Below, in pieces: positions 49,590 to 61,719 of a DNA stretch of 64,000 bases. The translations under genes and the position numbers were made by a program. Source of the DNA: Symbiodinium natans (taxonomy: Eukaryota > Sar > Dinophyceae > Suessiales > Symbiodiniaceae); the NCBI GenBank assembly GCA_905221605.1, contig CAJNDS010002578.1, forward strand, positions 62,001-126,000. Direction: 5' to 3'. The first letter of the stretch is position 1. The number at the start of each line of letters is the position of its first letter. A model generated the notes under the pieces. That model had not been told where the DNA came from and ran no database searches. It was given only the letters and a program-made list of their open reading frames with translations.

Positions 49590-51960
49590 CTGACGCCTGG
49601 GCAAAAAAGTTGCATCAGTCTGGGACGTTAAGGACCTTACTCGATTTCCCTTTAAGGCATTGACCCGCGAAATCTGACTGTGATAGCTAGCAGTCTGAGA
49701 AGCACGAGCCATGCATATGAGGAACACCAGGCCTTCTGCTCACTGGCAGCAACCTTGTCACTCGCGACTTTTGTGGGATTGCGTGGGGTGTGGCGGCAAC
49801 CAAATGTTGAGCAACGAAGCAGGAACTGCAAGAAAAGAAGAACGCATCTGGAGACCCCAATATGGCACCCCTTATTTTGGAAGCCCCCCCCCCCCCCAAT
49901 GTTTTGCCTCGTCAAAGATGAGCGACCGGCCAGTTCAAGACAAGGATCCGCTCTCATCTGGATGCGGGCCCGCGGGTTTGGATGGGTGGAAGAAGGGGCG
50001 GGCTCGGATGGTGCGGTTTGGAGTGGGTTCAAATTCTGGAGCAGCTGCTTGGGAGCGCGCGGTCAGATTGGGAGTGGGGGCCCGCGAAGTCGGATGGATC
50101 AGTGGGTCCTGGTTCTGAGCCACGTATCCGAACCTGCGGGCCCCCAAGCTCGCGATGCGGACCCCTTTTAGTCGATCCGCCTCCTGCCATGATGCTCATG
50201 ATTATTTGTAGTATGCACATTCAACTGCTGTGCTTAGCGCACAAGCTTCATAAAGATTTTTCCGGGTCCTGCCACCGGGATTGCAACTTGTGCCACTGCA
50301 CGTGTTTATAACACCAAATTTCTCCTTACTGGCCCTGAGCATCAACTTGGTTGCGGGCATCTCCTGGAACAACTTGCAAATTCTATAGGTGGAACAAACC
50401 CATGACCAGTTTCACGCCAAGAGCCCGACAGAGTTTTACCGTTTAGAAAGTCCCGCCCAGCGACCCTATCTGCCCGAGTTTGAGCACTAAGGGGAGTGAA
50501 CGCATGAGTGGGTTGCACAGGGTGAAACACATAAAATCGAAAGAGCTGAAGAGAGATGAATAAAGCATTTGCTCGCATGAGCGTGCATTGCTCGAAGGAG
50601 CTTCGAGCCCCCAGGTAGTTTTGGAAGCGTTGTGCGGCCTTCTCCTGAGCTTCCACTCGTCATAAACTGTTCGACACTAAACAGATGAAAAAAGGCCAGC
50701 CTGGCTGATGGCGTGTTCCAGAAGAGTGTGGGTGGGGGAAGAACACGGATACATCATAGAATGGGAAGCCGGTGAGGGCGGTCTAAATATCGGCTCATCC
50801 ACCCCCTTGAGGTCGCACCTCAAGGATCATCCTCGCAGTTAGCGCGGACTGTGGGTGGTACTTGTTGGCGAGGGTTTTGTAAGACTGCTTGTAGTGCTTG
50901 TCTTCACCACTTGCCATGTAAAGATCTTACATTCCAATGGTATTTCGGCGTGTCCTGGTATCGACAACCAGGTTCAGGGAAGATCTACAAGTACGGGGGT
51001 TGACGCCAACAATCTACAACCGCAGATGCGCAAAGACCCGGAGGCGGCGCACTTTGACATGGCACTGAGAGATACGCTGCGGGACTTTTCTTAAGGGATG
51101 CTCTGTGGGATTCTCTGGGCACGTCTCTGGGGGTGGGAGTCTTGGGTCAGGGCGCAGAGAATAGCTCACGCATGATAATCACACCAAGGGAGGGGAGAAT
51201 CAGGCCAAACACTTTGCATAGATTTGGGGAATAGCCGCTGCCCTTAGCAAAAATGCCAAGCTAAACGGAAGTTCTTCGTACCTGCACTTGGCTTGTTGCT
51301 AGTTTTTCATGACTTCTCGCTCCAGGGCGTAGCGACAGCTTTCAGATCTGCGTGTGGGCAGCTCGATTTTTCGGACGTATGAAGTCCTGCACGCCCGACA
51401 TGTTCAAGCGTGCCTTGCAAATCAGACCATAGGCACAGTAGAGCCAGCCTGGCTGTTACAAGAAAGGATAAGAAAGTGGAAGCGTCGGCAAAGCAGTTTC
51501 CACTTGCAATTCAGGAGAACAAGACATTGAGATTATCTTGGGTCATAGTCGCAGTTGGACCTTAGAATGTTGCTGGGCCAATGGTGAAGGTCATTGCAAA
51601 GAACGGATTCTGGACATGGATTTTCGTGGAAGCGACACGTCCCCGGCACATTCGGCACATTGTGGACGTGTTGGGGCCGGATTGTTGATGGGACTTGCTG
51701 CGATCGCAACATTAAAGTGGAATGCGTGTGCTAGTGCCTCGTCGCAGACATGTTGGGAGGCTAGGACAATTTAGGATGGTTTGCAGTGTAACCAGAATGG
51801 TGATTTTTCCCTGTGGTTCATGGCACGTGTACGGTTTAGTGTTCGGATTTACGAGGATTTAAGTCTCCCCTGTTGTGGTTCAGTTTGGGTAAGGCTTGAG
51901 GGTTTAGGTCTGGGTTGATGGCTGAGGGTTCACCCCGCTCCCCGTGCGTGCAATTCGCGG
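49590..51960. other. Gap with no convincing gene
   Basis: 49,870-50,170 is GC-rich with a C run at 49887-49899. A 79-codon frame at 50855-51094 has a signal-peptide-like start (VRLLVVLVFTTCHV) but no other support. No RNA gene was recognised. Confidence 0.4.
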
Positions 51961-51989
51961 GGTCATGTCTATATGTATAGATAGATTGA

Positions 51990-52036
51990 TAGATAGATGA
52001 ATATATATATATATATATGTATATGTATATGTATAT
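51990..52036. repeat. AT-rich microsatellite (TA/GTATAT)n
   Basis: ATAT repeats followed by GTATAT repeats over about 45 bases, preceded by a GATAGATA run. Confidence 0.95.
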
Positions 52037-52139
52037 ACGGAACCCGACCAACCTCCACATAAAACAAAGAGCAGCGGTACAGATACATACAAAACAAAAC
52101 TGAACAACCCCAAAAAGCACCCACAGAACGACAACAAAC

Positions 52140-53520
52140 AACCCAGAACCAATATTTTGGGAGACTGTGTCCGGGGCACAGTCTCCCCAAACGCCAAAAC
52201 ACCAAAAAAGAAGCCAACAAAAACCAAACAATCAAAAACAAGAAAAGCAAAACAAGAAAAACCCAAAACACCAAGACAAAACAAAAATAAAATGTGGGAC
52301 ACTATGACCCGGACCTGGGGGACTTTCCTCCCATTTTTTTGGCTGTTTGGTTTTGAGGGAGACTGTGACCTGGAGATGGAGCCAAAAACAAGGTCACGCC
52401 TCGTTTAGCGGCCCTGGACCGTTTGTGCGCGGAAATGTGGTTTTAACCCACGCAGGGCAGTGTTTGAGAAAAAAAGGGGCTTTGTCGGCGGAAGTTGTTT
52501 TTCAGGACTTGGAGTGATTATAAGGTGGTGTGTTGCTCAAAAGTGCCACGCCTGCCAGTGTTTTCAGCATTTGGCAGCGCTTACTGTGGGGATGCGTTTT
52601 TGCGACTTTTGCGCGTTTTTGGGTTTCGTGTTTTGTCACTGTTCAGGGTGGAAGGGGGTAACTGCGATGTGTTTTAATGTTGAAAAGTGCCACGCCTGCC
52701 AGTGTTTTGAGCATCTCGCATGTTTTTTGGGGGCTGGAGTGTTCAGGGTGCAATGGGCTTGCAGTGGTTCGAGTTTAGGGTCAAGCACGGAAAGCACGGT
52801 TTTGGTCGCGAAAGGCATGGACGCTTGTGACAGATTTTCTTGTTCCACATCCTTGTGCAGTATGTTGCACAAAGAGGCGAAAACGCTGTAAATACCAGTG
52901 TTTTGTGCATGGACGCAATATGAATGACGTTCTTATCCCCACCCACCCCCCACCACCCACCCACTCCCCCCACCCAAAGACAACCGCAACAAGTCACAAA
53001 AAAGTGCCAAAACTAGCGTTTTACCCAGGGCCGCTAACTGCGGCGTGCGCAACAACAACCCCCCCCCCCCCCCAAACCCCCAAAAAAACAAAAGAAACAA
53101 AATATAAAACAAAAACAACCAAAAACCAAAAACCAAAACACCAAAATTTTGTGAGGCTAGTCCCCCAGGTCCGGGTCGTAGTGTCCCATTTTTTGTTTTT
53201 TGGCTTTATGTATGTTTTTTTGTTTTTGGAGAGACTGTGCCGCGGAGACAGTGGGCCAGTCTCCCCAAAACCTCAAGAACCAAAAAGCAAATTGGGAGAG
53301 TAGTCCCCCAGGTCCGGGTCATACAGTTTCCATCTTTTTGTGTTGTATTTGTTTTGGGTTCCGTATCCAGGTCACATTGTCCCCCAAACCAAAAAAAAGC
53401 ACATAAGCAAATAAATAGCCAAAAACAAAAAAGACATTGCGAGAGACTTGTTCCCCATGTCCGGGTCGTAGTGCCCCATTTTGCATGTTTTTTCTTTCTT
53501 CTCTTGCGTTAGTTTGTTTG
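52140..53520. repeat. Family of short repeat modules with a palindrome
   Basis: A palindrome GGGAGACTGTG-TCCGGG-GCACAGTCTCCCC lies at 52158-52190; a longer relative is at 53229-53264. The module AGTCCCCCAGGTCCGGGTC(G/A)TA occurs at about 53159 and 53301, a variant GTTCCCCATGTCCGGGTCGTA at 53449, and an inverted one (TATGACCCGGACCTGGGGGA) at about 52304. A second repeat, AAAGTGCCACGCCTGCCAGTG, occurs at 52541 and 52684. The spacers are A/C-rich with CCAAAACA runs and poly-C (53060-53075). It looks like nested copies of small non-coding elements. Confidence 0.75.
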
Positions 53521-55470
53521 GTTTTGTGGTTCCTCGAAAAGCTGCTCCCGTACTTTGTTCCATTTAGATATACAGAACATACACCAATATGCCCTCTACA
53601 CATACATGATGTGGGTAGTCATGCTACCTCTTCTTTGCATTTGCATGGGCATTTCTTGGGAAAGCTGCTGACTTTGTATAATAAGAAAATGCCTATGCAT
53701 GCCAAGGATTAGTAGGATTTGGAATGCCTTTTCTTTGCAAATTCCATTGGAGGCAAGCGTACAAAGCCTACAAACAAAGGCATATTGTTAAGCCCGAAGA
53801 CATGGAAGGAATTTGGCTCTCAGTATTCTCGCGTCCTGGGCTTGGATGTAATGTTTTTTTTTTAGCATCACCCGATGCCCTCGAATGCTTCCTAGCCTTG
53901 TGGTTTGAGGATTGCAAGACTTTTTCTCCATCATCTGTATACATATTGCCCTATATACACACATGATACGGATAGTTCTTCTACATTTTCTTTTCGTTCC
54001 CACAGGAGGCAAGCCCTGCAATAATTGGCATGTTTAGGGAAAACAGCTCACGTTTATACAAATTCGTCACGACTCACGCATAAAAAAAACTAAGCCCCGA
54101 GGCTTTCCCACAATTCTATCGAGTCCGGGAGTATTAAATCTCAGAGGCTATTATATTGTTTCCTTCATCAGACCTGTCCAGAGTCACATCTCCGACAAAC
54201 CTACAACAATAGCTATTTGTTTAGAATTGGGGTTGGTGTTGGGGGGGGGGTTAGCTGTATGGTAACATGCTGTCCCCCGCATTGATCCGCTGTTTTCGGC
54301 TTCAGTTTCATGAAAGTACGCTCAGTGGGTGGTTCCTATTTATATAGTCGCAGCGTATGCTGCTAATGTTCGCAAAATCAACTTCTGGAAAGTGCGGTTT
54401 TAGGTTGCGACAGGACACAAGATACACAACTAGGGTTCAACGAGCTGAAAAAAAACCACGGCTCAAAAGGCGATTCACAATTTGCTTCAATTTGATTGGC
54501 ATAATCAGGTGCTTGATATTTGGTATTTTGGGGCAGTTTCTTGTGAGTGATGACCCCGGCATTTCATGAATTACACGAAAGTAGCTTGCAGCATATTGTT
54601 TTTCATTGTACTGGTTGCACTTGATGGCGATTGAAGGTGTATGTAGTATGTTTATCAGCCGAAATACTCATACTATTCACCAACCGTGTAACTTGAACCA
54701 CACAAATTGACATAACTACCTACAAAACCTAGAGGGCTTTTCCCTGCATAATGGGTCGAAACAGGAAGCCAATCGCGTTTCGGGAGGTTTCGTGCCGAGC
54801 ATCGAAGATCATTTGGCCCATCGGTTGTCCTTCATTCGCTTTCATATCCCAAGGGCGTATTTGAATAGTGTAGCGTTTTAAGAAATAGAGCTGACCTCCA
54901 ATTGTGTGAATCACATGAATGAGGGCGGGGGAATTCATTTTAACTTGCAGAGTGTGCTTCGATAAGTTCTGTTCATGTAAATATGTGTTCTAGTTGAAAT
55001 TATTCGGTTGGTTGGAGTTAAACTTTGAAGAGCCTCTGACAGTTGGAGATGTCAAACAATGTTGTTGAAGTATTCGCACTGCCGCCAACTTAACAACAAT
55101 GTGTTCATTGAGTTAGCACAGAATCTTTTGAACAATGCTTCGCCCTCGTGTGTCCAACACACCGGGGCGGGCGGGGAGGGGGGGCCGAAGCCTGCAAGCC
55201 TCAGTTTAATTTGCGTGTCAAGCAGGAGAGCTCCACTCCACACAATGTTTTACACCACAGCAGGGGCGAAAGAAACCACCGACAGATAAAGCTTCCTCAT
55301 CTGCAATCTTTACATGTGATGTTGTTACGGACATCCAATCCTACCTATACAGGCATCGTCAGAAGAGCATGCTTCAAGTGAGGTTCACTCAGGAATGTTT
55401 CACACTCCCCCTTTTTGGGGAGTTTCACTCCCTAAAAAACTCCGGATGCTGCCACCGCCAAACGATCGTC
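53521..55470. other. Gap with weak repeats, no gene
   Basis: A diverged pair near 53565-53680 and 53925-54020 shares ATATACA-, TACACA(T/C)ACATGAT and GGCAAGC. A G run is at 54240-54249. No frame carries a motif. Confidence 0.45.
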
Positions 55471-55473
55471 AAT

Positions 55474-56236
55474 TCACCTCGACTCGGTGCGTCCTATCCA
55501 TGCAAATCCAATATCCAGAACAATTGGATCCGCGCCCTGGCATGCCACCTTTATCAGCATTCGGTCCTGAAGGCGGAAATCATATCTGTCTTTGCCGATG
55601 CAGAAGCGGCATATTCGGCGGCTGCTCATACCCTCTACGAAAGCCATAGACGGCCGGTGGGGCAGGCGGCATCCCTCTTCAGGAGGTGGGACAGGTGGTG
55701 GACCTGGAACAATGGGGCGCAAACTCATGACCGGAAGGTTGCCGGCTTGTGCCAACCCCAAGAGCTCTGCGACTTTTTGGTGATAGTGTTCCACCTGTGC
55801 CTCTGGCCCAGCTACGTAGACGTCGTCCACGTATCTCACCACTTCGATTCCAGGGTCCTCTTCCTGAGGCACCTCATCCGGGTGCTGTACCCTTTCCGGG
55901 GGCAGCTCTCCTTCCAGATGAAAGGCATGAACCTCCCCTGTCCTTCGATTCCAGAGATATCGTACGCACGCCTTGAAGCCTTCCCAGCTCAAAATCACCA
56001 CCGCTCTCGCCCCAAATGCAAAGATCCAATCTCCACTGTCCACACCTTCGTAGGTACTTTGCGGTTCTGGCTCCACAGGTCTGCGCTTGCGCTCCTGTCA
56101 TCATCTTTGACAGCACTAGCGCTAAGATGATTGCCTTGACCTTCTCTTCCACAGGGAGATACTCGGTGACATTCGGGACCACCAAGCACTTTCCCGACTC
56201 CAAGGCTTCCCGAACCTTGTGAGCTCGAATTCTCAA
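55474..56236 (-). pseudogene. Membrane-segment ORF downstream of copia fragment A
   Basis: Two overlapping minus-strand frames that seem to be one broken ORF. The first gives VKAIILALVLSKMMTGAQAQ, a hydrophobic segment, shortly after the RNase H end. The second gives STYEGVDSGDWIFAFGARAVVILSWEGFKACVRYLW, a second membrane segment followed by a soluble part with VVRYVDDVY. The YVDD here is without RT context and is not taken as RT. Position and architecture recall the 980-1417 ORF after the first copia element. Confidence 0.4.
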
Positions 56237-57531
56237 ATGTGGCGACCTTCAGTGCTAGCGTTGGTGGTGCAAATCTGGATCGCAGCCTGATTGTCGCACA
56301 GCAGGCTCAGTCTTGGCTGCATGCAGTTGGTTTAGCTCTTCCACCAACGGGGCGATCGCTTCCATCTCCGTAAACAAAGCCGTCAATGAGGTCAGCTCCG
56401 CTTCAGCCGTCGACATCGTGATATAGGCTTGTCTGGCCGACGTCCAACTCACCAGGTTTCCACCCATGTAGACCTGCGTCGATTGAATCGATCTTTCTGG
56501 CTTCGGGGCATAGGAGGCGTCAGTGAATCCCATCACGGACGGACTGCTAGACCACTGGTGCCAGCAGTTCCTCCTGATCTTCCCATCGCGCTGGAGGTCC
56601 TCGCAATTTCAGCCCCACGATACTTCAGGGTGCCCTCGCTGAAGTTCTCGGGAGCAGACAATTCCCAAGTTTTAGAGATTCCCCTGGATAACATCTCTGA
56701 TCATGGTCGCGACTCCCATGATCATGAGGTCGTCTACATACGTCAGCAGCAATCCCAACCGTCGGTATCCAATCTGGATACTCCACGCATGGGGGTCTCC
56801 CCGTCTTGTGTCAAGATTCGAATCTCCTTCAACTTGCGATCACGACGGCTCACCTGCAACCCGTACATCGGACCAGAAGGGCTCCTCACAGATCTTCAAT
56901 CTTTGCCAGATCTGCGGTGCGCGAACCACATTTCGCTGCTTGCCAATGTGATCGGGGTCCAACTCAGCGTGCAAAAACGCTGTTTTAATGTCCACCGGCC
57001 ACATCCTGCTCCCAGACCAGGAAAGTCAAACAACATCTCAGGCTCAACGCACCCAGTCCCCGGGATAGATCTGGCTGTTAGAGTACCCTCCTTCTTCCAT
57101 GAAATTTCCACACGCGGTGCAACGAACCTTGTGTCTGGCGGTGAATGCCTTGATGGAAAAGATCAACCTGGCAGGGATTATCTGCGCAGGACAGGGGTCT
57201 CCATCGCCTTACACTCCTGTATGTCCAAGGCTTCTGCTGCTTCCTTCCATTTCTTGTTGGCTGCCTTCTTGGCTTCCCCTTCCACGGCTCCTTCCACCTC
57301 CGGTTCGAGCTGATCTTCCTCGCTCTGTTCCCACTTTCTTCCGGGATCTTCAGGGTCACCCTCTTCTGGAAGATCTCCATCAGTGTCTTCCACCCACCAA
57401 CTGGGGTGTGATTTCCTCCTCCTTTGGGCCCGGGACTTGGGGTTCTTCCTGACCAGGCTCTCAACAGCTTTCAAGTCCGGCGCTGTCAACGCGCCCATCA
57501 GCACATATATACTTCGTCGGGCCAGTCTCAT
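56237..57531 (-). pseudogene. Copia fragment A: RT and RNase H remnants
   Basis: On the minus strand, an acidic Pro/Lys-rich linker (57531-57180) is followed by RT motif A VDIKTAFLHAELDP (about 56995-56954), then motif C LTYVDDLMIMG (about 56745-56712). RNase H follows: GFTDASYAPKPERS near 56530, TMSTAEAELTSL near 56415 and LLCDNQAAIQICTT near 56300, ending STEGRHI. Frames change several times, and the central RT part between motifs A and C is shortened. It is unlike either large copia element in sequence, so a third family. Confidence 0.75.
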
Positions 57532-57534
57532 CCT

Positions 57535-58470
57535 GACCCCGACGGAACGGACCTGTCAAGTCCAAGTGCAACTCCAGGCGTCAGAGACTGAGTGCCTTTC
57601 GTGCCTACACCCTCGGGCGGCTCCAGACAAGCGTTCGGCGCAATCACGACCAAAGTCAACACGCCCTTGAAGCACAAGAGTGGAAAAGACAATCCCCATC
57701 CTTTGGCTGGGCAACGATCTGCAGACCGGCCGGGGTCTGGCGAACTGAGGTCCGCTGCCGCTTGGGGCCTGGCGGGGCTCATGTGCGCCGGCCTCGCTGG
57801 TCTCTTGCTGGGCCGCCCCGTCGGAATCGGGCCCAGCCGTGGATGCTGCAACGGGGTCCTGAATGCTCTTGCTGTGGAAGAAAGGAACAGCCCCGGCTTT
57901 GATCTGCCGCTGAGAATGCTCAACTTTCCTCGGTGGCGCCGCTTTCGCCCACAGGGTGAAGGGTTGTGGCGCGGAGCCACTCAGCAAGTTGCGCGATGAG
58001 CGGCGCCAGGTCTGCGTCGGCGCCACGCTTGCGTGCTCCTCGGAACACGAAGTTTTTCCAACCTTTCCTATGGAGCTGCCTGAACATGCGTACGTCATTG
58101 AAATGCTCACCAAGGATTTGCGCGACCTGCTGCATGTCCCAGTCACGCGGCGCGTGCTCCAGGACCCATACCTTGTTCACCAGGACGCTGGCGTCAGCCG
58201 TGCGGCGCCGCCCCAGGGACTTGTCGCGACGCGCCAAGCCGAGGTCCCCGCGGGCGGATGACGCACGTGAGATAATCGGCGTCCGACTCTTTGTTGGAAA
58301 GTCGCGGTGCCCACTCAACATGCTGTTTTTGAATGCGGTCTTTGGGGAGTTGGAAGAAAATCCCTTGTTCCCCAGACAGTGACAGCAGTGTCGACAGATC
58401 GGCCTGCGCCGCTCGCGGAATGCCGAAGACCTGCCTGCGTCCCGGCTCGGGCTGCTCTTCGGCCACCCAA
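57535..58470 (-). pseudogene. Retroelement ORF fragment with RRM-like block
   Basis: On the minus strand at about 58190-57960: KVWVLEHAPRDWDMQQVAQI, then HFNDVRMFRQLHRKGWKNFVFRGARKRG. The two short strands with a following KNFVFR core look like an RNA-recognition-motif-type block that I associate with dinoflagellate LINE ORFs. Sequence before and after is low-complexity Ser/Pro/Arg-rich. The fragment lies between the two copia fragments. No catalytic domain is visible. Confidence 0.4.
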
Positions 58471-58476
58471 AGCAAT

Positions 58477-58782
58477 CTATGCGCAAGAAATGGTGCTGGG
58501 CAGTGAAGATGGCGATGTGTTTTGTGGCTTTTCCATGAACCCCTGCCACATTGTAGCAAGGGTGAAAGTTTGGAGCGCTTTGCAAAACAGGATCGCAGTT
58601 GCTTTAGGCGCGACCTTCAAAGACACCTTGGTTGCCCCCACCGGCTGCGGCGGGGCCTGGCCTTCAGATTGAACCCTTTGGTTCCTAACCTTCATCCAGC
58701 TGATGCCCTCGCCCTTTTCAGAAGTTCCCACGAAGCACGCTGTAGCGCAAGCCATTATACCCAACAGCAACAGTTCATCCAT
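58477..58782 (-). pseudogene. Short membrane-segment ORF after copia fragment B
   Basis: A 101-codon frame starting MDELLLLGIMACATACFVGT, a hydrophobic anchor or signal, with no other motif. It starts about 100 bases after the RNase H end of copia fragment B on the same strand, the third case of this arrangement in the window. Confidence is low on its own. Confidence 0.3.
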
Positions 58783-58884
58783 GCCGGTATGTGAAATGGG
58801 CTCCTTGACAACTCCCTCAGCATCTGCTCCACGTGCCTTGGAAAAACGCTCAGACCGCTGCCAGGACCAAATGATAAATTGCCG

Positions 58885-59407
58885 CTAAATTGCCTTGATC
58901 GCCTGAATCTTGACAGCATCATGTGGAAGTCCAATAAACCCCCACATTCCCAGAAGCTCAAACAGCCTGGCCTTCGGATGAAGCTTAGTCCCCAAGTCGG
59001 CCCACTGATGTGAGCCATCCATGTGATTCACGATCAAAATGCTGGCTTGCCACTTCTTTCTCTTACAAAGGCTGCCCAAATGCGTAGATGACGTTCCACG
59101 ATCCATGTCCGCCCTGCAATATTGCAGTTGCCGCAGAGTTGTCGCGGCGTAGCTCACGTCGAACTGGTTCTCCGTGCAACTCACCAAGCGACGCAGCAGT
59201 ATTTTCGAACATCAAAGTGGCCTCCACGGCCTCTACCAGTTCTGCTTCCATGACAGAAAGAGTAGTGAAAGCCTGTCTATGTCCTCGCCATGCGACAGCC
59301 GGTTGGTTGACAGTGATGACCGACGCCCCAAAAGAACGTTCACCGGTAGGAGCAAAGCTTGCGTCGCTTTTGCCCGCTAAACCAGCCATGCTTGCTTGCA
59401 ATGTTGG

Positions 59408-59438
<31 letters not shown>

Positions 59439-59960
59439 CCTTGCTCGCGGCCTCCAAGAGTAAGGGCAAGGAGCGTGGTCTTGCCGAGGTACGCCAACAC
59501 TCGTCTGGCGATTCTGGTCACTCTGACAGGATGACGGGCCATGTGGCCACAACGTACTGTAGGTCCGGTCTCGAACTCAGGACCAAGCATAGTTGTTCCC
59601 CCGGCGTACGCTGGCCCATCCGCAACTCTGGCTCGGAACAGTTTTCCTCTTCCCAATCAAAGGACTGCACGATCCACCCCTTTGGACACGGGAGCGATGT
59701 TTGAGGTGCGTCTTCCATTCCATGATCGAGCATGAAGAAGACCCCGCATGTACCCTTCTTGCTTCACCTCAAACTCCCCGGTTTCCTTCTGAAAGACTTC
59801 CATCCCGAGGTACCGAGTGCCAGCTCGCGCCCCTGCTCCGGATTACACATGGCCATTCTTCTGTGATCCAAGAGTGTACTGCTTCCACCCCGGCTCCGAC
59901 AGGTAAAAGAGATCGTCCACACATGTTACGATCAAGGCTTCGTTGAAAGCCATCCGCAAC
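58885..59960 (-). pseudogene. Copia fragment B: RT C-terminus and RNase H
   Basis: On the minus strand: LIVTCVDDLFYL (RT motif C, about 59940-59905), then LRMGQRTPGEQLCLVLSSRPDLQ near 59640-59570, then RNase H with KSDASFAPTGERSFG (about 59375-59330), LSVMEAELVEAV (about 59265) and RRDNSAATAIL (about 59150). The end, VNHMDGSHQWADLGTKL, lies in another frame at about 59035-58985. A (CTG)n run at 59407-59436 codes a poly-Ser insert between RT and RNase H. The N-terminal part of pol is missing. A fragment of a copia family different from fragment A. Confidence 0.75.
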
Positions 59961-60004
59961 TCTGGATCCACAGTCGAGGGCTTCAGTACCACATAGCCGT
60001 CCTT

Positions 60005-60027
60005 ATATATATATATATATATATATC
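60005..60027. repeat. (TA)n microsatellite
   Basis: TATATA over about 23 bases, directly after copia fragment B. Confidence 0.95.
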
Positions 60028-60114
60028 TACAGGCCTTGCGGCACGGGCCGGCCTGGCCGTCTGAAAGCTGAACTCGGGTTTGGGTTTAGGGTTTAGGGGG
60101 CGCAAGAATCGGGA

Positions 60115-60572
60115 CGTAAGCAAGAAGAAAGGGAAAAAGAACAAAAACAAGAAGAAGAGAAAGAAGAAGAATAAAAAGAAGAAGAAAAAGAAGAAGAAAA
60201 GAAAGAAGAAGAAAAATAATAAGAAGAAGAGAAAGGAGAAGAAACAGATGTAGAAGAAAAGAAAGAATTAAAAGAAGAAGAAGAAGAAGAAAAGAGAAAG
60301 AATAATAACAAGAAGAAAAGGTAAAGGAAGAAAAAGGAAGAATAAAAAAATCAAGAACAAGAAGCAGAAGAGGAATAAAAGAAAGAAGAAGAAAAAGAAA
60401 AAGAAAAGAAAAGAAAGAATAATAACAAGAAGAAAGGGAAAAAGAAGAAAAAATGAGAAGAAGAAGAAGAAGAAGAAGAGAAAGAAGAAGAAGAAAAAGA
60501 TAAAAAAAAAGAAGAAGACAAGTAAGAAAAAGAAGAAGAAGAAGAAAAAGTAAGCAGAAGAGAAGACAGAAC
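60115..60572. repeat. Long polypurine tract (AAG)n-type
   Basis: About 450 bases almost free of pyrimidines on the plus strand, built of AAGAAGAAA, AAAGAAAG and AATAATAA runs. The long Phe/Ser/Leu frames on the other strand are products of the composition. Such a mirror-like purine strand can form a triplex; this is an inference. Confidence 0.95.
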
Positions 60573-60604
60573 AGGAAGCGACAGCCAAAACCCGATATAT
60601 AATC

Positions 60605-60780
60605 CTTTGCGTGCGCATGCGTGCGTGCGTGCGTGCTTGCTTGTGTGCGTGCGTGAATGCGCGTGAGCATCAGTGGCGTCACTGGCGTGGGGGTGGCGCC
60701 CCCCCCCCCCCCGCCCCCTCTCCCCCCCATCGCCCCGCCCCACCCCCCCCCGCCCACGCCCCCGCTCCCCAAACGCGAGC
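60605..60780. repeat. GTGC microsatellite and poly-C tract
   Basis: (GTGC)n-type repeats at about 60610-60660, then C-rich sequence at 60698-60765 with runs up to 14 C. Confidence 0.9.
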
Positions 60781-61350
60781 ATCATGAGCATCAGTGCCTG
60801 GGCCAACGTGGCTAGACCCGTTTTTGGATGCCTTTCGCCCACTCACCCCGCAGGGCTTAGCGCTGCGTGCATACACGGCAGTTTTTGAACAGTTTTTCGC
60901 GTCGAACCCCCCCCCCAAGCGAGCATCATGAGCATCAGCGAGGCCCTCATGAGCGTCGGCGAGCCTCCGGAGCCTGGACCCGCGGACCCCAAAAAAATGA
61001 AGGGCTCATGATGCTCACCCGTGGGTGCGTCTCGGGCGTCGGCTGACCCCCCCCGAGGCCTTGGGTGTCAATGATGCTCACCGTGGAGGCGCGGCAGTGC
61101 CCCGAAAGGAGGTGTGTGTCGAAACACGCGAAAAACACGGTATTTACGGTGTTTTCTGGCTTTGTTGAGGTGCCCGGGCCCCCGGGGACGGGTCGCTGAT
61201 GCTCATGATGCTCGCCCCTGTTGGGGGGGGGTACCGCGCGGTTTTCCCCCCAACACCTGAGGTGTAAAGTCTTTTTTCGCATGTTCGCCTAAGGTCAAAA
61301 AGCAGGGTCGATGATGCGCGCCGGGTCACGCATCATGAGCCGTCCGGGGC
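60775..61350. repeat. Cluster of near-palindromic GCATCATGAGCATCAG motifs
   Basis: Copies or half copies at about 60778, 60924, 60945, 61008, 61069, 61197 and 61329, on both strands (GCATCATGAGCATCAG or CTGATGCTCATGATGC). The core CATGA/TCATG gives an imperfect palindrome. The same motif recurs in the 61.7-63.5 kb repeats. From 61350 to 61720 there is GC-rich sequence with CGGGCCGG and no gene. Confidence 0.7.
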
Positions 61351-61719
61351 GTTTGGCGGCCCTCCAAAAACGCAAAAACACATGGTATTTACGATGTTTT
61401 CGGCACTTCCACGCATGTGCGTTTGGGACCCGCTCGGAGCCCTCCCGGAGCTCCCCCCGGAGCCTCGCGCAAGGAGACATGCCATTTTCAGGTCGGGTCG
61501 GCGGCAGTGGCGGCGCCCGCGTAAAGGCAAGCCTTTAGGCTAGCCGTGCTCCGCACTGGACCACGATGGCCAGGCCGGATTTCAGGCCTAGCGGCACGGG
61601 CCGGCCCCCGCCCCCCCAAATGCGAATTCGAAGCAATTTTGGGCGGGGTTCGCCCCTTAAAGCTAGCGCTTTAGTGCGACGAGGGCTCCGCCCTGGACCA
61701 CGCATGGCGTGGGGGGCCG

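Noticed and set aside
55800-55850. YVDD in the minus-strand frame near 55.83 kb as a reverse transcriptase
   Set aside because: No other RT motif around it; the RT of that fragment has its own YVDD near 56735. The frame is better explained as the membrane ORF downstream of pol.
60086-60772. A 228-codon minus-strand frame rich in Phe, Leu and Ser
   Set aside because: Pure consequence of the polypurine tract; looks like many membrane segments but has no sequence complexity.
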